This document shows positions 1 to 12,208 of a stretch of 64,000 bases of DNA, piece after piece. Location of the stretch: NCBI GenBank assembly GCA_001414345.1, contig LLCB01000009.1:1-64000 (forward strand). Reading direction: 5' to 3'. This stretch comes from Hymenoscyphus infarciens. Its lineage: Eukaryota; Ascomycota; Leotiomycetes; Helotiales; Helotiaceae. Position numbers and translations under genes: made by a program. Numbering within the stretch: position 1 is the stretch's first letter; each line of letters opens with the position of its first letter. The notes beneath the pieces were generated by a model. It did not search any database. It saw only the letters and a program-made list of their open reading frames with translations, and was not told the origin of the DNA.

Positions 1-1480
1 TATATCTATTATAATATCTAAGCTTACTATCTCTCTCTTTCTTTATCTTAAGTATAAGCGTCTATATAATATTAATTAGTTTCTTCTCTTTTATAAGTAT
101 AACTAATTCCTTTATTTAGTAAATATACTTTTTAGTATATAATTATATATAAAAGTATAAGTAAAAATAAGTATATAGTATATTAACGTCTTTATTACTA
201 GTATTAAGCTAATTAGTTTTAATCTTATTATATATTATATATATATTAGTCTTTAGATATTTAGTATTTTTATAGAAAGAGACTTTCTTTTAAAAATTCT
301 ACTATAATTTATTATTAGCTTTATAAGTATAATTTCTAGTATTATTATTTTTATAATTATATATCTTATTAAGCTTCTCTTAAAACACTTCTTACTATTA
401 CTAATATTACTTTTAAATAGAGTAGATATTATAAGTCTTAATAAACTTTTTATTTTAATAATAGATAATATATATATAAATATATTATAAGATAATCTAA
501 TTATATTTTAAGCTATTAAAAAAACTCTTTTTTTTAAATAATACTTAAAAGTATTCTCTTTACTAAGAGGTTTATTAGTTAATTAAGATATACTACTATT
601 ACTTATTATACTAGTTTCTATTAAAAGTATTATATATCTAGATTTTTAATATTTTTTAATTTAGACTTCTTTTAATACTATAAAAGAAGCTAATATACTA
701 CTTTTAAAAAGCTATATTTAAAATCTAAAAATAGTTTAAAAAAGCTAATAAAATCTCTTAGTATTTTATATAAGTAGATAGTAATAAATCTATATATCTA
801 GAAGCTTATAATAATACTACTTATATACTACTAGTAAAGAGATATATAGAAGTATATTTAAAAGAATAATATATATAATTTATAGACTTAAATACTAAGA
901 TAAAGAATAGATTATTCTTTTTAATATAAAGAGAGATAAGATATATATATATATATATATATAAGAGTTTAGAGAATATAAACGAGGTTTAAGATATATT
1001 TAACTAGTTTTAGAATTAAAACTCTTCTAATATAAATAGTAATTATAAATAGCTAGCTATTATAAAGCTTTAAAAGAATAATTTATTATAGCTATTAACG
1101 CTTTATATCTAATTTAGTCTTTTAAGAATATTCTTCTTAGTTTTTATAAATATAAATATCTACTAGTTTAATTAAATAATCTCTCTTTTACTAATAAAGA
1201 AGCTAAGCTTATAATAGACGTAAATATATATAATATAATAGCTATATTATATTACTAAGATTTATAAAGCTACGAGTATATAAAAAGTAGTAGTAGTAGA
1301 AGAGATAAAAGTAAGAACTTTAAAATTTTTATTTTTTTTAATAACTATAACTTCTATAATAATCGAGTATATATAATTTTAGTATAATCGAATAGCCTTA
1401 ATATATAATTCTCTTAACTTTAAAGTATAATTAAGTATAAAAGGTAGTAGTAGAGGACGTTGAATTATAATATATTTAGA
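1..1480. repeat. AT-rich RIP-type degenerate DNA
   Basis: The block is almost entirely A/T with TA-rich words, and has no open frame of coding character. It changes abruptly to normal composition near 1480-1500. The composition matches the RIP-degraded LINE at 2986-9485, so it is probably the remains of another repeat copy that continues to the left of the window. No terminal repeat, motif or element class could be recognised. Confidence 0.75.
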
Positions 1481-2015
1481 CGCTAAAATGCTAAAAAGTT
1501 GATTTTCTAAAATGTCCGAGAGGGTCGCTAACAGCCACCATAACCGGCGCGATAGCCACCACGGCACCACGGGCATTTTCTCCGCAAACGCTTTCTCCGT
1601 CATCCTCACTAACTTCGAAAACGCTCAGAAAGTAATTGGACGTGGTAGAATCTCTACCCCTTACTTGCTGCAATAATAGGGGGCCAAGCACATATTCAAA
1701 AGGGGGAAAACCGATTTCTACACCGATGATATAGCAAATTCGCGGTAGGATCTGCACAGCCGCCCCCATGAAGCAGGGTGTGAAGGGCTGAATCTGAATG
1801 TCCCAGTTTAGCCTGAATGTTCGTATCGTAAGGTTGCACGACGAAAAATCGAAGGAGACTTGTAGAATCAATGTAATTATATTTATACCCATAAATCTAA
1901 AGTAATAAGAAGAATATAGCGTCAAAAATGGACATGATATTCGATGCTGTTTTACAAAATCGTCTGTCCAAACTCATCCGAATGTCGTGGGCATTTTGCG
2001 CCCAACAGTGCTACA
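1481..2015. other. non-coding flank, no gene recognised
   Basis: Normal-composition DNA between the AT-rich block and the stop codon of the disrupted minus-strand gene. A 140-codon open frame exists on the minus strand (1491-1925), but it has no recognisable family pattern. The stretch is probably the former 3' flank of the disrupted gene. Confidence 0.4.
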
Positions 2016-2985
2016 CTAGCTTATCCAATGCGAACGCACAAGCATCCGCCCCGAATGAGTAAAAATTTGAGGGTCTTCCTTGATAAACTGCTGCCAGTCG
2101 TCTTTAGTCGCCATGACAGCCATTGCAGTTCCGCGAGATTGTGCCATGAAAAGACAGGTTTGTCTGCTGGCAGTCCTGACCTCGGAAGAAAGTTCCATCA
2201 CTTCATCAGCTGCTTTTTGGGTACGCTCCTCGAGAGCAGAGCGCTCGTTGCTTGAAAGGACCCCCAGTAATCGACTAGCTGCCATGACGCAGGTGAGGGA
2301 CGTCGAGAATACTTTGCAATTGCTGTCGTACTCTGCGCTACCAGGAACAAATTTTGGGTAGCGACTTAATACCTCGACATATCTGGAGTGCCACTCGACA
2401 ATTTTAGAAAGAACGCGTCGAACACGGACTGATAAATCGGCGATGGTATCGGCATTTGGGAGAGCATCAGCGAAAAGGATGTTGGTGGCATCATGGTAAA
2501 GCCCTGGAACATACGCCTTGAGCATGATCAAGGAAATTGTTATCTCGCTCCTATCAGAAATCTGGAATTCGTCATGAACGATAAGAGAGCGGAATACGTT
2601 TTGCCAGCGCTTCTCTTCGAGGAAACAGCGTTCATTATTTAGAAGGCATTCCGTCATCTGTTTCGGTCAGTAAGAGAAGATCATAATCCTGTATCAGGGT
2701 TGGCCTACGATTGCACCAGTATGGGCCAAAAATAGGGCTTTCTCAAAATCACTAGTGTAATTTGATGGACCTCGAATCTGGATTAACTTGGCCGCGCCAG
2801 CTGAATGTTGAATCCAAGCTCTCTCCCCCTTAGGATCCAAGAGCTACAGAAATTCAATTAGACAATGTTTATATGGAATTATTAGCATGCATTCTTACCT
2901 CGTATAATGAAAGGATCTCTGTAGCGCATAGGACTTCGGGTGTATATCGCTGCTGAGGGTCGTCGAGCGCTTTCTGTAAAGCTCC
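2016..2985 (-). pseudogene. 3' half of disrupted fungal 'Tachykinin family'/TF-like gene
   Basis: Carboxy-terminal part of a gene whose 5' half lies at 9500-10206. Read on the minus strand, three exons join cleanly: 2985-2899, 2843-2709 and 2657-2016. The introns (2844-2898 and 2658-2708) have GT..AG ends, and the second has a CTGAC branch point. The exons encode ALQKALDDPQQRYTPEVLCA, then LLDPKGERAWIQHSAGAAKL, then TECLLNNERCFLEEKRW. This order is typical of the fungal family often annotated 'Tachykinin family protein', which is related to the C-terminal domain of fungal Zn2Cys6 regulators. The coding sequence stops abruptly at a poly(T) tract at 2986, where the LINE begins. The upstream part and any promoter are 6.5 kb away, so the gene cannot make a normal product. 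The function of the family is uncertain. Confidence 0.8.
2972..2985. repeat. target-site duplication, left copy
   Basis: TTCTGTAAAGCTCC lies directly beside the element's poly(A) end. It matches TTCTATAAAGCTTC at 9486-9499 at 12 of 14 positions. On the minus strand this left copy keeps the reading frame of the disrupted gene, so it is the undamaged version. Confidence 0.8.
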
Positions 2986-5900
2986 TTTTTTTTTTTTTTT
3001 TTTTGTAATCAATAGTCTATTTATCCGCTTTAGCGGATATGTAGACGCACTATTTAGGTCTAGTCTATAAATATGGTCATAAGCCATCGGCTCTGTATCT
3101 AGGGCTAATAAAAGAAAGACAAAAGAGACTTAAAATAAATTAAATAATCTAAACTCTAAGTATAACCTCTATTCTAACCTCGCCTTCTAATCTAGTATAT
3201 ATTATGTTATATAAAATAACAGCCCCTTTAAGAGCTTAGTTAGTATAAATAATAATTGTCTAAAAGTACTACTCTAGCCGTCCCCTTTATAGTACCTCTT
3301 ATTTATAAAGGCGAATATGTTTTAATATATACTACGAACTAATCTAAAAGACTACTTATAAGTATAAATAAAATAGTTTTTAGAATAAGTTTACTATCTA
3401 AGAGGAAGACCTTAGTATCACTAGTATACTCTACTTCTATATATTCTAGTTATAAGTCTTTAAAGTCTTTATAGTCTTTAAGTATATATTTAATAGTTTA
3501 GTATAATTAGTTATATTTATACTATAGGTTATCTATTCTATTAATTTTATATAGATATCTATTTAGGCTAATCTTCTTAGTTCTTATCTAGATTAATACT
3601 AAAGACTTAGCTTTTATAAGGTTTTAGTATAGTTATTAAGTATAGTGAAATAGTAAGATCCTCTCTTTTACTTATCTTTTCTTATATATTATACTAGTAT
3701 CTTTAAAGTCCCACTTTTAGTACTAAAGAGATCTAGCTACTAAATTAATTATTCTTTTATAAGAGGATAAGAGCTATAGAAGCTATGTTATATACTACTC
3801 TAAGGCTTTTAGTAACTCTTTCTTCTTATTCTCTTTTAATTACTAACTAGTAGCTTACTTTATAAGCTTATTAGCCTTTTCGTTACCTAGAATACCTATA
3901 TATACTAGTATTTATTAAATTATTACCTCTACGTTCCTCCTTTTTAAGACACTATATAGCTAGTATATTTTTCTTAAGATAAATTACCTAGACTAGTTTC
4001 TAGGTCTTATAGATAATATAATAGCGGCTTAGTTATTAGTAAAGATAGTAAGCTTTTTTACTATTTCTCCTCTTCTATTTACTATACTAAGAGCTATCTA
4101 TATACTAATAAGCTTAGCCTTATAGACTATAAACTAATTACTTAGTCTAATATCTGTTTTATATACCTACTCTCTATATAGTTCCTATATAGCTATACTA
4201 ACTCGGTTATTAATATCGCTTCTATCTATAAAGACTTATATATATATAAAGCGAGATTGTTTTTAGACTTTATTATATTCTTTTACTACTATCTTAGCGT
4301 CTAAGACAATATAGATATTAGATAGTAACTACTATAGTTTAATAATAATTAGAATCTTTCTTTTAAATCTTTCTTATTATTATTATCTAATAGTTATTTA
4401 TACTTTACGTTTAAGCTTTTAGAAGAGAGAGAGGTAAGCTAAGCTATTTCTAATAGTTCCTCTCTCTCTAAGTATTATAATACATATATATATAAGTAAT
4501 ACTTTAATTTAGTTTATAAAGATTATACTAGTATAGTCTAGCTAAATGTTAATTAGAAGGAAATCTATTTTAGCTTTAATAACTACTACTACTATAGTTT
4601 AGAAGGCTCTGGTTACTATATATAGTACCTTCTTTTAGAGAGTATTTAGTATTTAGATTATCTTTTTCTAATAGGTCTTTTAATCTTATACTATTAAGTT
4701 AGATATCTACTAAGTTAAGCTAGTAAATAAGATCTAAGATATAATAATTGCTTTTATAAGAGTAATTATATTACTTATTAAGACACCTTATATTAACTCT
4801 ACTATACTACTTAGTACCTAAATTAACTTCTTAATCTTAACCTTAATATATTCTATATACTTTATACTATTTAGTTTAGAGTCTAAGATAACTCTTAAGT
4901 ATTAGATATAAGATATAGCTTTAATAATCTTACTCTATCTTAGATTAATAAGCTAGAATTCGTTGTAAATACACTTTTTATCTTCTTTATAGATAAAGTA
5001 GATAAGCTTATACTTAGTAGAAGTAAATACTAAGGCGTGTTTTTAGGTTTAGTCGTTAGCTTTATAATATATAATCTCTAGCTTTTAGATTATAGCCTCT
5101 ATAATATAGCTCTTTATAAGGAAGTATATGTTATTAATATACCTTATAGATAGATTATAGCCTCTACTAATATTAATAAGGTCTATATTATAAAAGAGGT
5201 AGAGGATAGGAGAGAGAGGAGAGCTTTAGAGGATACTAGTTATTATATTATATATATTACTTATACTTTCAAATAGCTTAATCTAGGTAGTCTTTCTTAT
5301 AAGATAACTAGATATCTAATAAATAACTTCTAAGAGTAGACTCCTTTTCTTTATATTATAGATTAGCTTCTTATATAATATATAGTTAAAGGCTCTTAAG
5401 AGGTTAAGTATAAGTAAGCTCGCTACCTTTCTCTTTCTCTAAGCTAAGTATATCTTTTCAAGTAGGAGGTATATACTATACTTATATAATAATTGTTTAT
5501 AGCCTCTTATATAAGTTATTAGTAGTATAAAATATTTCTCTATATAGTACTAGATTCTTTTAGTAAGTACTAAGTCTATAACCTTATCTATTATATTTAT
5601 AAGAGTAATAAGATAGTATAATTTAGGCTTAGTATACGTCTCTTTTCTAGGCTTATATAGGGTAACTATAATAGACTTCTTAAACCTCTTCAGATAGTAC
5701 TAAAGTTCTATAAACTTATTAAAGATATTAGTAAGGTATAGAGTAAGAATACTAGCTACTATCTAAATAACTCTATTTAGTATTCTATCTTCTTCTAAAG
5801 CTTTATCTAGTAACGTCTCTTATATCACCGCTCTTACTTTATACTTTTAAATAAAGGTCTAGAGCTCTTTAGAAGGGTAATATAAATAAAAGTAGGTATC

Positions 5901-8900
5901 TAAGAGATTAGGTTTAAGAGAGAATAGGAAGAAGGTTTATTATAATATATCGGCTTTTACTTATATATCCTCTACTATTATACTATCTTCTCTCTTTAGA
6001 TTAGAAGTAAAAGCAAGGGCTTAGAACCTTCTTAATCTTATCTACCTTATCAAAGCCTATAGCCCTTTCTCGTCTCTTATATTTAATACCTTATCTCTAT
6101 AAATATCTCTTTAAACAATCGTAATTAGCTTCTTTCTTATCTTTTTAGCTTCTTAGAAGGCTTATAGATTATACTCTATACTATCTAATCTATTCTACCT
6201 TCTTTATATATACTTAACTTCTTAAATAGCCTTCTTATACTCTTATATAAAGCTAGGTATTAATTTAAGAGTAAGGACGTAGTTTAGTATTAAGACTTAT
6301 ATAGCTATTTATACTACTTAAATCATAAGATCGACTACTATATCTAAATCAGCTATAGTATAGATTTCAGACTTTAAAAGAAGTAGTAAGAGTATTATAT
6401 TAAGGAGCTCTATGTCTATTCTCTTAAAGTTCTTATTAACTATAACTAGAGTAGGCGTATAGTTAATAAGGAGAACTATTTTAACTAGGACGTAATTAGT
6501 AGCTATATCTAGGTCTTTTTAGACCCTATATAACTAGATTAAGTCTATAAGTCTAGAGTTATACTAACTTAAGTTAATAGTAGTCCTAATTAAGTAAGAT
6601 TAAATATTAGATTAGAGTCTAGTAACTAAGCCTTTTAGTAGTACTAGCTTTAGATATCTTTCTTCTACTATACTAAGTAAAGCTATAGCTTAAGCTTTCT
6701 TTCTTTAGCTGTATATAAGTAATAATAAGTCTTTAAACTATTCTTTATAGTATAAGTTAAAGTCTTCTACTACTACCTATTTACTATTTTTATACTTTTC
6801 AAGTACTACGTTGAGTTCTAGTAGAATAGATTAGGTCGAGATACCTTCCTATTTCTCTTCTATATATGTCTTACCTAGCTAACCTTACTATTAGAGGTTA
6901 TAGATATTATAGATAGTAATAACTTCGTTGCTATCGCCTATTTTTAGTGTAATATAGAAGGAGTATAAATAATCGCCTCTACTAGTAACTCTTATTAAAG
7001 TAGAATTAATTTTTCTATTTATAAGAAAGCATATAAGTAGTCTACTCTATCTACTTATAAAAGCTTTAAATCTTTCTTAAGAGAGGTTATAGGTAAGTTT
7101 TTTATTATAGCTATTTAGCTATAGCTCTTAAATCGCTATAATATTATACTTCTATACTATCTTATTTTATAGTAGTAGGTTTATTATGTTATATGATTTT
7201 TTAACGTTATACTATAAGATAGAGAGAGTAGAGTACTAGTGTATACTTATTAATTAGTTTAGAGAGAGGTTTAACGCTTTATAGCCTTAGTGTTTAAGAC
7301 GTCTATAGATAGAGTATTCGATAATACCTCTAAACTTAATAAGATACTAGAGGAGATATTAGTAAGATTGTTCTCTAATTCTAAAGCTAATCCTATACTA
7401 GTGTGGTTAGTGGCTCTTTTTATAGTATAGCTCTTAGCGATTTCGTTATACTCTTATACTAGACTATTATATCTCCTATTACTAGTAAGCCTAGCCTATT
7501 TAACTTTAGATATAGAGGCGAAGTATATCTTCTTTATAGCTCTCTTACTACTTTTTATTACTATAGTATACTTATTGCTAATATTTCTGTTCTCTCTAGG
7601 CTTTATAAGAGAGTTGTTGAATTTTCTATACTAGAGTTTAAGTTACTACTAGGTTAATATATTTAGGGTTCTAAAGGACTAGCTGTTTTAACTGAAGATA
7701 TTACTTAGGTCGGTTAGTACTATAAATAGTTATTAAGTAGTAGATAGATTAGTAGAAGTAGCGAAGATAGAAGGTTTAAGTAAAATAGGCTTTTATAGAG
7801 TAACCCTTGCTTCTACTCTCTTCTTTCTTAATCTCTTTATAATTCCTTCTACTACTACTAGAGATGCCTTATCTACCTCTACTACTCCTCCTTCTATTTA
7901 GACATTCTTATAAGCGTTCTAGGTAGTAGGTTTAACTTAAGAGGAGAGAGTAGAGAGTCCTGTGAATAGGTCGTCGTTCTCTTTCTCTAGTACTTCTTTA
8001 TCTAGCGTAGTAGCTCTACTTTTATACTAGGAAACTAATAGTATAAGAACTAGTCTTACTAGGAATAACAGCTATAACTGTAGACGCTTTCTCTTATTCT
8101 TAACTCTCTTTATAGCCTAGCTATAGAATTTATAGTCCTTTGAGAATACTATATATAAGAGTTTATAATTAGTATACTTATAAATAGTTTTGTCTCCTAC
8201 GTAGTCCTTAGTATTATAGTCTATAGTATAGAAGCTGCACTTTCGCTTAGCTTTATATATACGTACTATATAGTCGTATCTATAGTAGTAGAAGTATTAG
8301 ACGACTTAGGCCTTTTAGCTATACTATTAAGTAGATTTAGAAGCTCCTTTCTATACTACTTTATATGCCTTAATATAGGTATTAGTAATCTCTATATTAT
8401 AGAATTCTACTATAATAGTATTAGTATTCTTTCCTAGCTTCTATTTAGAGAGCTACCTAATATCTAAGATCTCTTCTAAGCTCTAGATAAAGGTTAGGTT
8501 AGTAGTATATAGCTTCTTAGCTATAGCCTTCTAGTCTTCTATATCTACTAATTTAATTAGTATCGAAGATATAACTACTCTCTACGTCGGTACTAGGACT
8601 GTAGCCTTCTCCTCTAGAAAGCCTATCTATTCTTCTCTATAGTATACTATCTTCTCTACTATTATAGAGTTACTAGCGTAGAGAAAGACGTCTCTACTAT
8701 TTATTAGCCTAGTAGCTTCTATCTACTTTAGTATAGCTAGTGTCTTCGTAGTAGTATATATACTATTATTATAATTATAGCTAAGATATATACTAAGTAC
8801 TATAGTAATAGCTTTATTTATCTACTATAGAAGCTTTTCAGATAGCTTTAAAAGAGCTTATAGGCGCTTCTTAGTAATACTATAGTTGATAAGTATATAT

Positions 8901-9485
8901 ATCTCTTTTATAGCAAGGCTGTCGAGAGTAGAGGCTCTTATAGTAGAAGAGAATATATAGGTAGTAGGACTAATACTATCGCTAATACTCCTAGTAATAG
9001 AAGTATAGATTAGTATATTAGTAGATATACTCTAGCTCTATTATTACTTTTAGGCTTCTTTGTCTTTGTCTAAGAGCTTTTAAATTAACGTGTTTTAGTA
9101 TATACTATAGGCTTTAAAGTCTACCTAGAGTTACTAAATAGCCTATTATAGCTAGCTCTAATCACTCTATACTTCTAGCGTAGAGAGGTATTTAATAACT
9201 AAATTAAGAAAGGGGATTATAATAGTATTAGATACTACTCTCTTCTTTCCTTTAACGCTATAGTTACTATATACCTTAAGTTATTATACTTCGGCTAGGA
9301 GGTAATTACTATAAACGCGTCTGTCTACGTCTTTCCTCTTAACAACGAGCTACGTAGCTAAAGCTCTCGATACTATTAGAGGAAGAGACTCTTAGGAATC
9401 GATTATAATTATCTACTTATCGATATAGTATGTGGTTATGGTTTTATTTCTAAAAAATCGATTTGGTCACGCGGAGATGTTTTTC
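2986..9485 (-). mobile_element. Tad1-type non-LTR retrotransposon (LINE), RIP-inactivated
   Basis: The element is about 6.5 kb and lies on the minus strand. It ends in a 19-nt poly(A), seen as poly(T) at 2986-3004, and is bordered by a 14-bp target-site duplication. Both ORFs are destroyed, but motifs survive in order. A CCHC zinc knuckle (ORF1/gag) lies near 8233-8300. An endonuclease motif near 7110-7140 now reads IAI*EL*LN, consistent with IAIQEPWLN. A reverse transcriptase catalytic site near 5131-5142 reads YINN where YVDD is expected. An RNase H motif at 4021-4053 reads LTIFTNN*AAI where LTIFTDNQAAI is expected. Endonuclease, RT and RNase H in one ORF2 identify the Tad1 clade. Nearly every difference is C-to-T or G-to-A, the signature of RIP, so the element is immobile. 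Confidence 0.88.
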
Positions 9486-9499
9486 TTCTATAAAGCTTC
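9486..9499. repeat. target-site duplication, right copy with RIP changes
   Basis: TTCTATAAAGCTTC flanks the 5' end of the LINE. It differs from the left copy at two positions, both transitions of the RIP type. On the minus strand one of them turns a CAG glutamine codon into TAG. Confidence 0.78.
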
Positions 9500-10206
9500 T
9501 AAAGCTCTGACATAAAAAAATTCAGCACTGCGGGCTCCCAGTCATCGTGGGGAGACATGATTTGCCTGGCGCGGGCAACGACACAGTCTGTAGCCGCATT
9601 TAAGCAGGGGTAATGGCCATAAAGCTGGGGAAGATAAGACAAATATGACCACTTCTGCCGCGCTCGAAGCTGATGTATAAGATTTCGGGGGTCTTGGGAC
9701 AAGGCAGCACGAGCTGCTCTTCCAGAAAACATAGAAGCCAACATTGATAAATCCAGAATATCAAAATCCGATTTCATACTACTGAGCTCGTATCCTGTAG
9801 CGGATAGAGTGGCGGGGAGATTTTGGCTCAAAGCAAGTATGGCTAGGCACATCTGCGAGTCTGCCGACTGCCCATCTTTCTTTCCCTTTGTAGCCTTTAG
9901 CGGTTTTCTAGATGTGTAAAAGGTGGTATCTTCCTCATAGGTTGGATCGGATGCGGTGGGTAGGCAATCGGTAGCTTCCTCTATAATCTGCGTCTCGGCA
10001 GAATTGAATTGCATCGGTTCAACGAAGACTGGGTATTGCCGTAGATTGTGCTTCCCATAGCTGCCGTTCTTCTTTCGGGTAGCAGCCGCCTTTTTCATGG
10101 CCTGTTTTCTAATCAGGGCTCGTACAGCTAGGTCCCGGGGGACGGTTGGGGTATCGACTGTAGAGTTGACGAATTGGAAACTAAAGAGGGGTTGTTTTTT
10201 CGACAT
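9500..10206 (-). pseudogene. 5' half of disrupted fungal 'Tachykinin family'/TF-like gene
   Basis: Starts with ATG at 10206 and runs about 230 codons with typical family features: FQFVN near residue 10, then an AMKKAAATRKKNGSYGKHN basic segment near residues 36-54, then a helical region. It is cut at the LINE insertion point; the rest of the gene is at 2985-2016. Near the break the family frame (ending AVLNF, YVRAL, GALQKAL) is reached only if the T7 run at the AATTTTTTTATG site (plus 9513-9521) is two bases shorter, so a +2 slip probably followed inactivation. It could still give a truncated protein, but the C-terminal domain is lost. The bordering base composition is normal, so RIP hardly spread into it. 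Confidence 0.8.
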
Positions 10207-11328
10207 GATGAAGGAGTTACCGGATTGAGGTGGGTGGATTGTGGATTAGGGTGGTATGCAAAACAATGAATGCAAATCGATCAGTTTTGGATGTTGGTAT
10301 CCTGGTTGGCTTTCGAATTGCGAGAAGAAGCAGCCGATGATTGATAATATGCGTCTATGTGTAGGTGTGGAGACAAAGGGGAGAGGAAGGTTGAGATGAT
10401 AGAAGTGCTAGATAGAGCATCTGGGTAAGTGAAGAAAGAAATTAGTAGAATAGTATTCCGGCCGCAATGAGGGGGATGCCAGGTATGTGATTTGTGAATT
10501 GCTCTTCAAGGCGTAGTGTAGTAGATGCTAGCCCAACCCAGCCCAGTCCCCGCGGAAGCTGTAGGAAGAGCTCAACATAGTTACAGCCCAAGAGGATTGA
10601 CGAGCTGGTTGCGTTGGAGTCTTTGGGAGGAATTGGGATTGAGTGAGGGCTTGGCAGACGACCAGGGTACAACGGCCTTGAAATGGACTAGCTTGTGTGC
10701 CTCAGGCCTCAAACTTTTTAGCCGAGCTGCTGCACTCTCCTTCTCTCTCGTGCTATCTTGAGGAGAACGCAGCGTATATTTTCTATTCCGCGTCTCCAAT
10801 CATTCTCTTTTTTCATTTACCGTTTCTGTCATTTCTTACCCTGGTTTTAGAGGCGCACAGAAACCAGCATCGAGTCATCGTACACATCGGATATACAGAG
10901 AGCTCTTGCAAGTCCCCAGAGTCTCCCTTGGCGGATATCAAAAATTGAACAACCGTTATTTGGAATATATTTTTTGCTAGCCCATTGGAATGACTTTCGA
11001 CACACTCTCATGATGAGAAAAGAGGTGTTACCTGTGTATTTTCTTGCTGTTCTGTGCCGAGTAACCGATTCGCATCCCACCAAGGGATCCGGAATCTAGC
11101 ATATTCCATTGTCGTTATAGAAATCTCTCCGCTGCATTTCCTATTTTCCTTTCCCTTATGGGCAAACAGTGACCTGGATATTGTCTAGCAAGTGCGACCA
11201 CAATGTCTCTTATGTGTCGTATACAAGGTCCTCGTCGGTCCTCTTCAATGTATTCCAACTCATCATTGACGTACTCGTGACCAACCACATATACATCCTC
11301 CCAGAAAACTTTCTCAAAACGCACAGTC
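10207..11328. other. intergenic, former promoter region
   Basis: Lies between the ATG of the disrupted minus-strand gene and the start of the carbonic anhydrase pseudogene. Only short open frames occur on either strand, none with family features. No RNA gene, repeat or element was seen. Confidence 0.4.
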
Positions 11329-12127
11329 ATGGAGAACAGCACCATCACCAAATTCCTCAAGCGCAACAAGTGAGTACACTATAATCGTCGGATGATACGA
11401 AATAATTCTCACAATATCACAGAGCAGTTGTCGCAGATCATCAGCCACTTCCCTTCTTCCCCGAGTTCGAAGCAATCGGGCTTGCTCCTCATCCAACACT
11501 CATCGGTAGGTACTCATCACGAATATGGAATTTCTTGTTTTCTCACTGAACTTCTCTAGTTACTTGTCTCGATCCACGTTGCGTCCCAGAGTATTTTCTC
11601 AATGTGAAGCCAAAAGGTATGTTTCCCTCCATTTCATTTACCTTATTTTTACTGACCAAAAGTTTTAGATAGAGTAATAGTTTCCTGATACGTCGGCGGT
11701 CATATCAAACCAGCTTTCAGCGACATCCTAGCCCTCGATTCCTTTATCGGTCTTGAAAGTATCATGGTCATCCATCATACTGGTCTGCCAACCGAGCGAC
11801 CCTTCCAATTCATAACCAAAGCACCATTAACTTTACCATCCAGATTGCGGGACCACCCACTTTACAAATGGAATGATTCAAGAGAATCTAAAGAAGCGAC
11901 TTCCCGAGCTGGAAGGAATCAAGAACATGGAATTTGGGAGTACCAAAGAGTATGTCAACCCACAAGACGGGAGATGATAAAACAGTGTACTAACTTCTTT
12001 AAAAGCATCAGTCTTGAGCAGAGTGTTAAAGATAGTCTCGAGGAAGGAACTTGCTGAGGCGGCTACTGTTTATGTTTAAGATATTAAGACTGGTGAGCTT
12101 ACACCCGTGAAAGCCTGCGAGACTTGA
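11329..12127 (+). pseudogene. beta-carbonic anhydrase pseudogene
   Basis: Beta-class carbonic anhydrases interconvert CO2 and bicarbonate with a Cys-His-Cys bound zinc. Exons can be placed at 11329-11369, 11423-11505, 11560-11616, 11669-11782, 11844-11949 and from 12006, all with GT..AG introns. Both zinc motifs are present: TCLDPRC in exon 3, and HHTDCG split across the intron 11783-11843. Further family sequence reads VGGHIKPAFSDILALDSF and LPELEGIKNMEFGST. The gene is broken: a TGA at 11686-11688 sits where CGA (Arg) is expected, a frame shift lies near 12030, and a TAA interrupts the C-terminal RKELAEAATVYV / DIKTGEL region. Alternative acceptors do not avoid the TGA. It is probably recently inactivated, because splice sites and active-site codons are still intact. 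Confidence 0.82.
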
Positions 12128-12208
12128 TTATCAACACGACGATGCTCTATCACTTCTATCTCATGATATCATATCCGTGCGTTGCCGAATTGGGTTACTT
12201 GATAGCTA

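Noticed and set aside
1491..1925. 144-codon minus-strand open frame next to the AT-rich block
   Set aside because: Composition shifts along its length and no conserved motif is seen; probably 3' flank of the disrupted gene.
11764..12057. 97-codon plus-strand frame as an independent gene
   Set aside because: It reads through the intron 11783-11843 of the carbonic anhydrase pseudogene; the spliced frame gives the HTDCG zinc motif instead.
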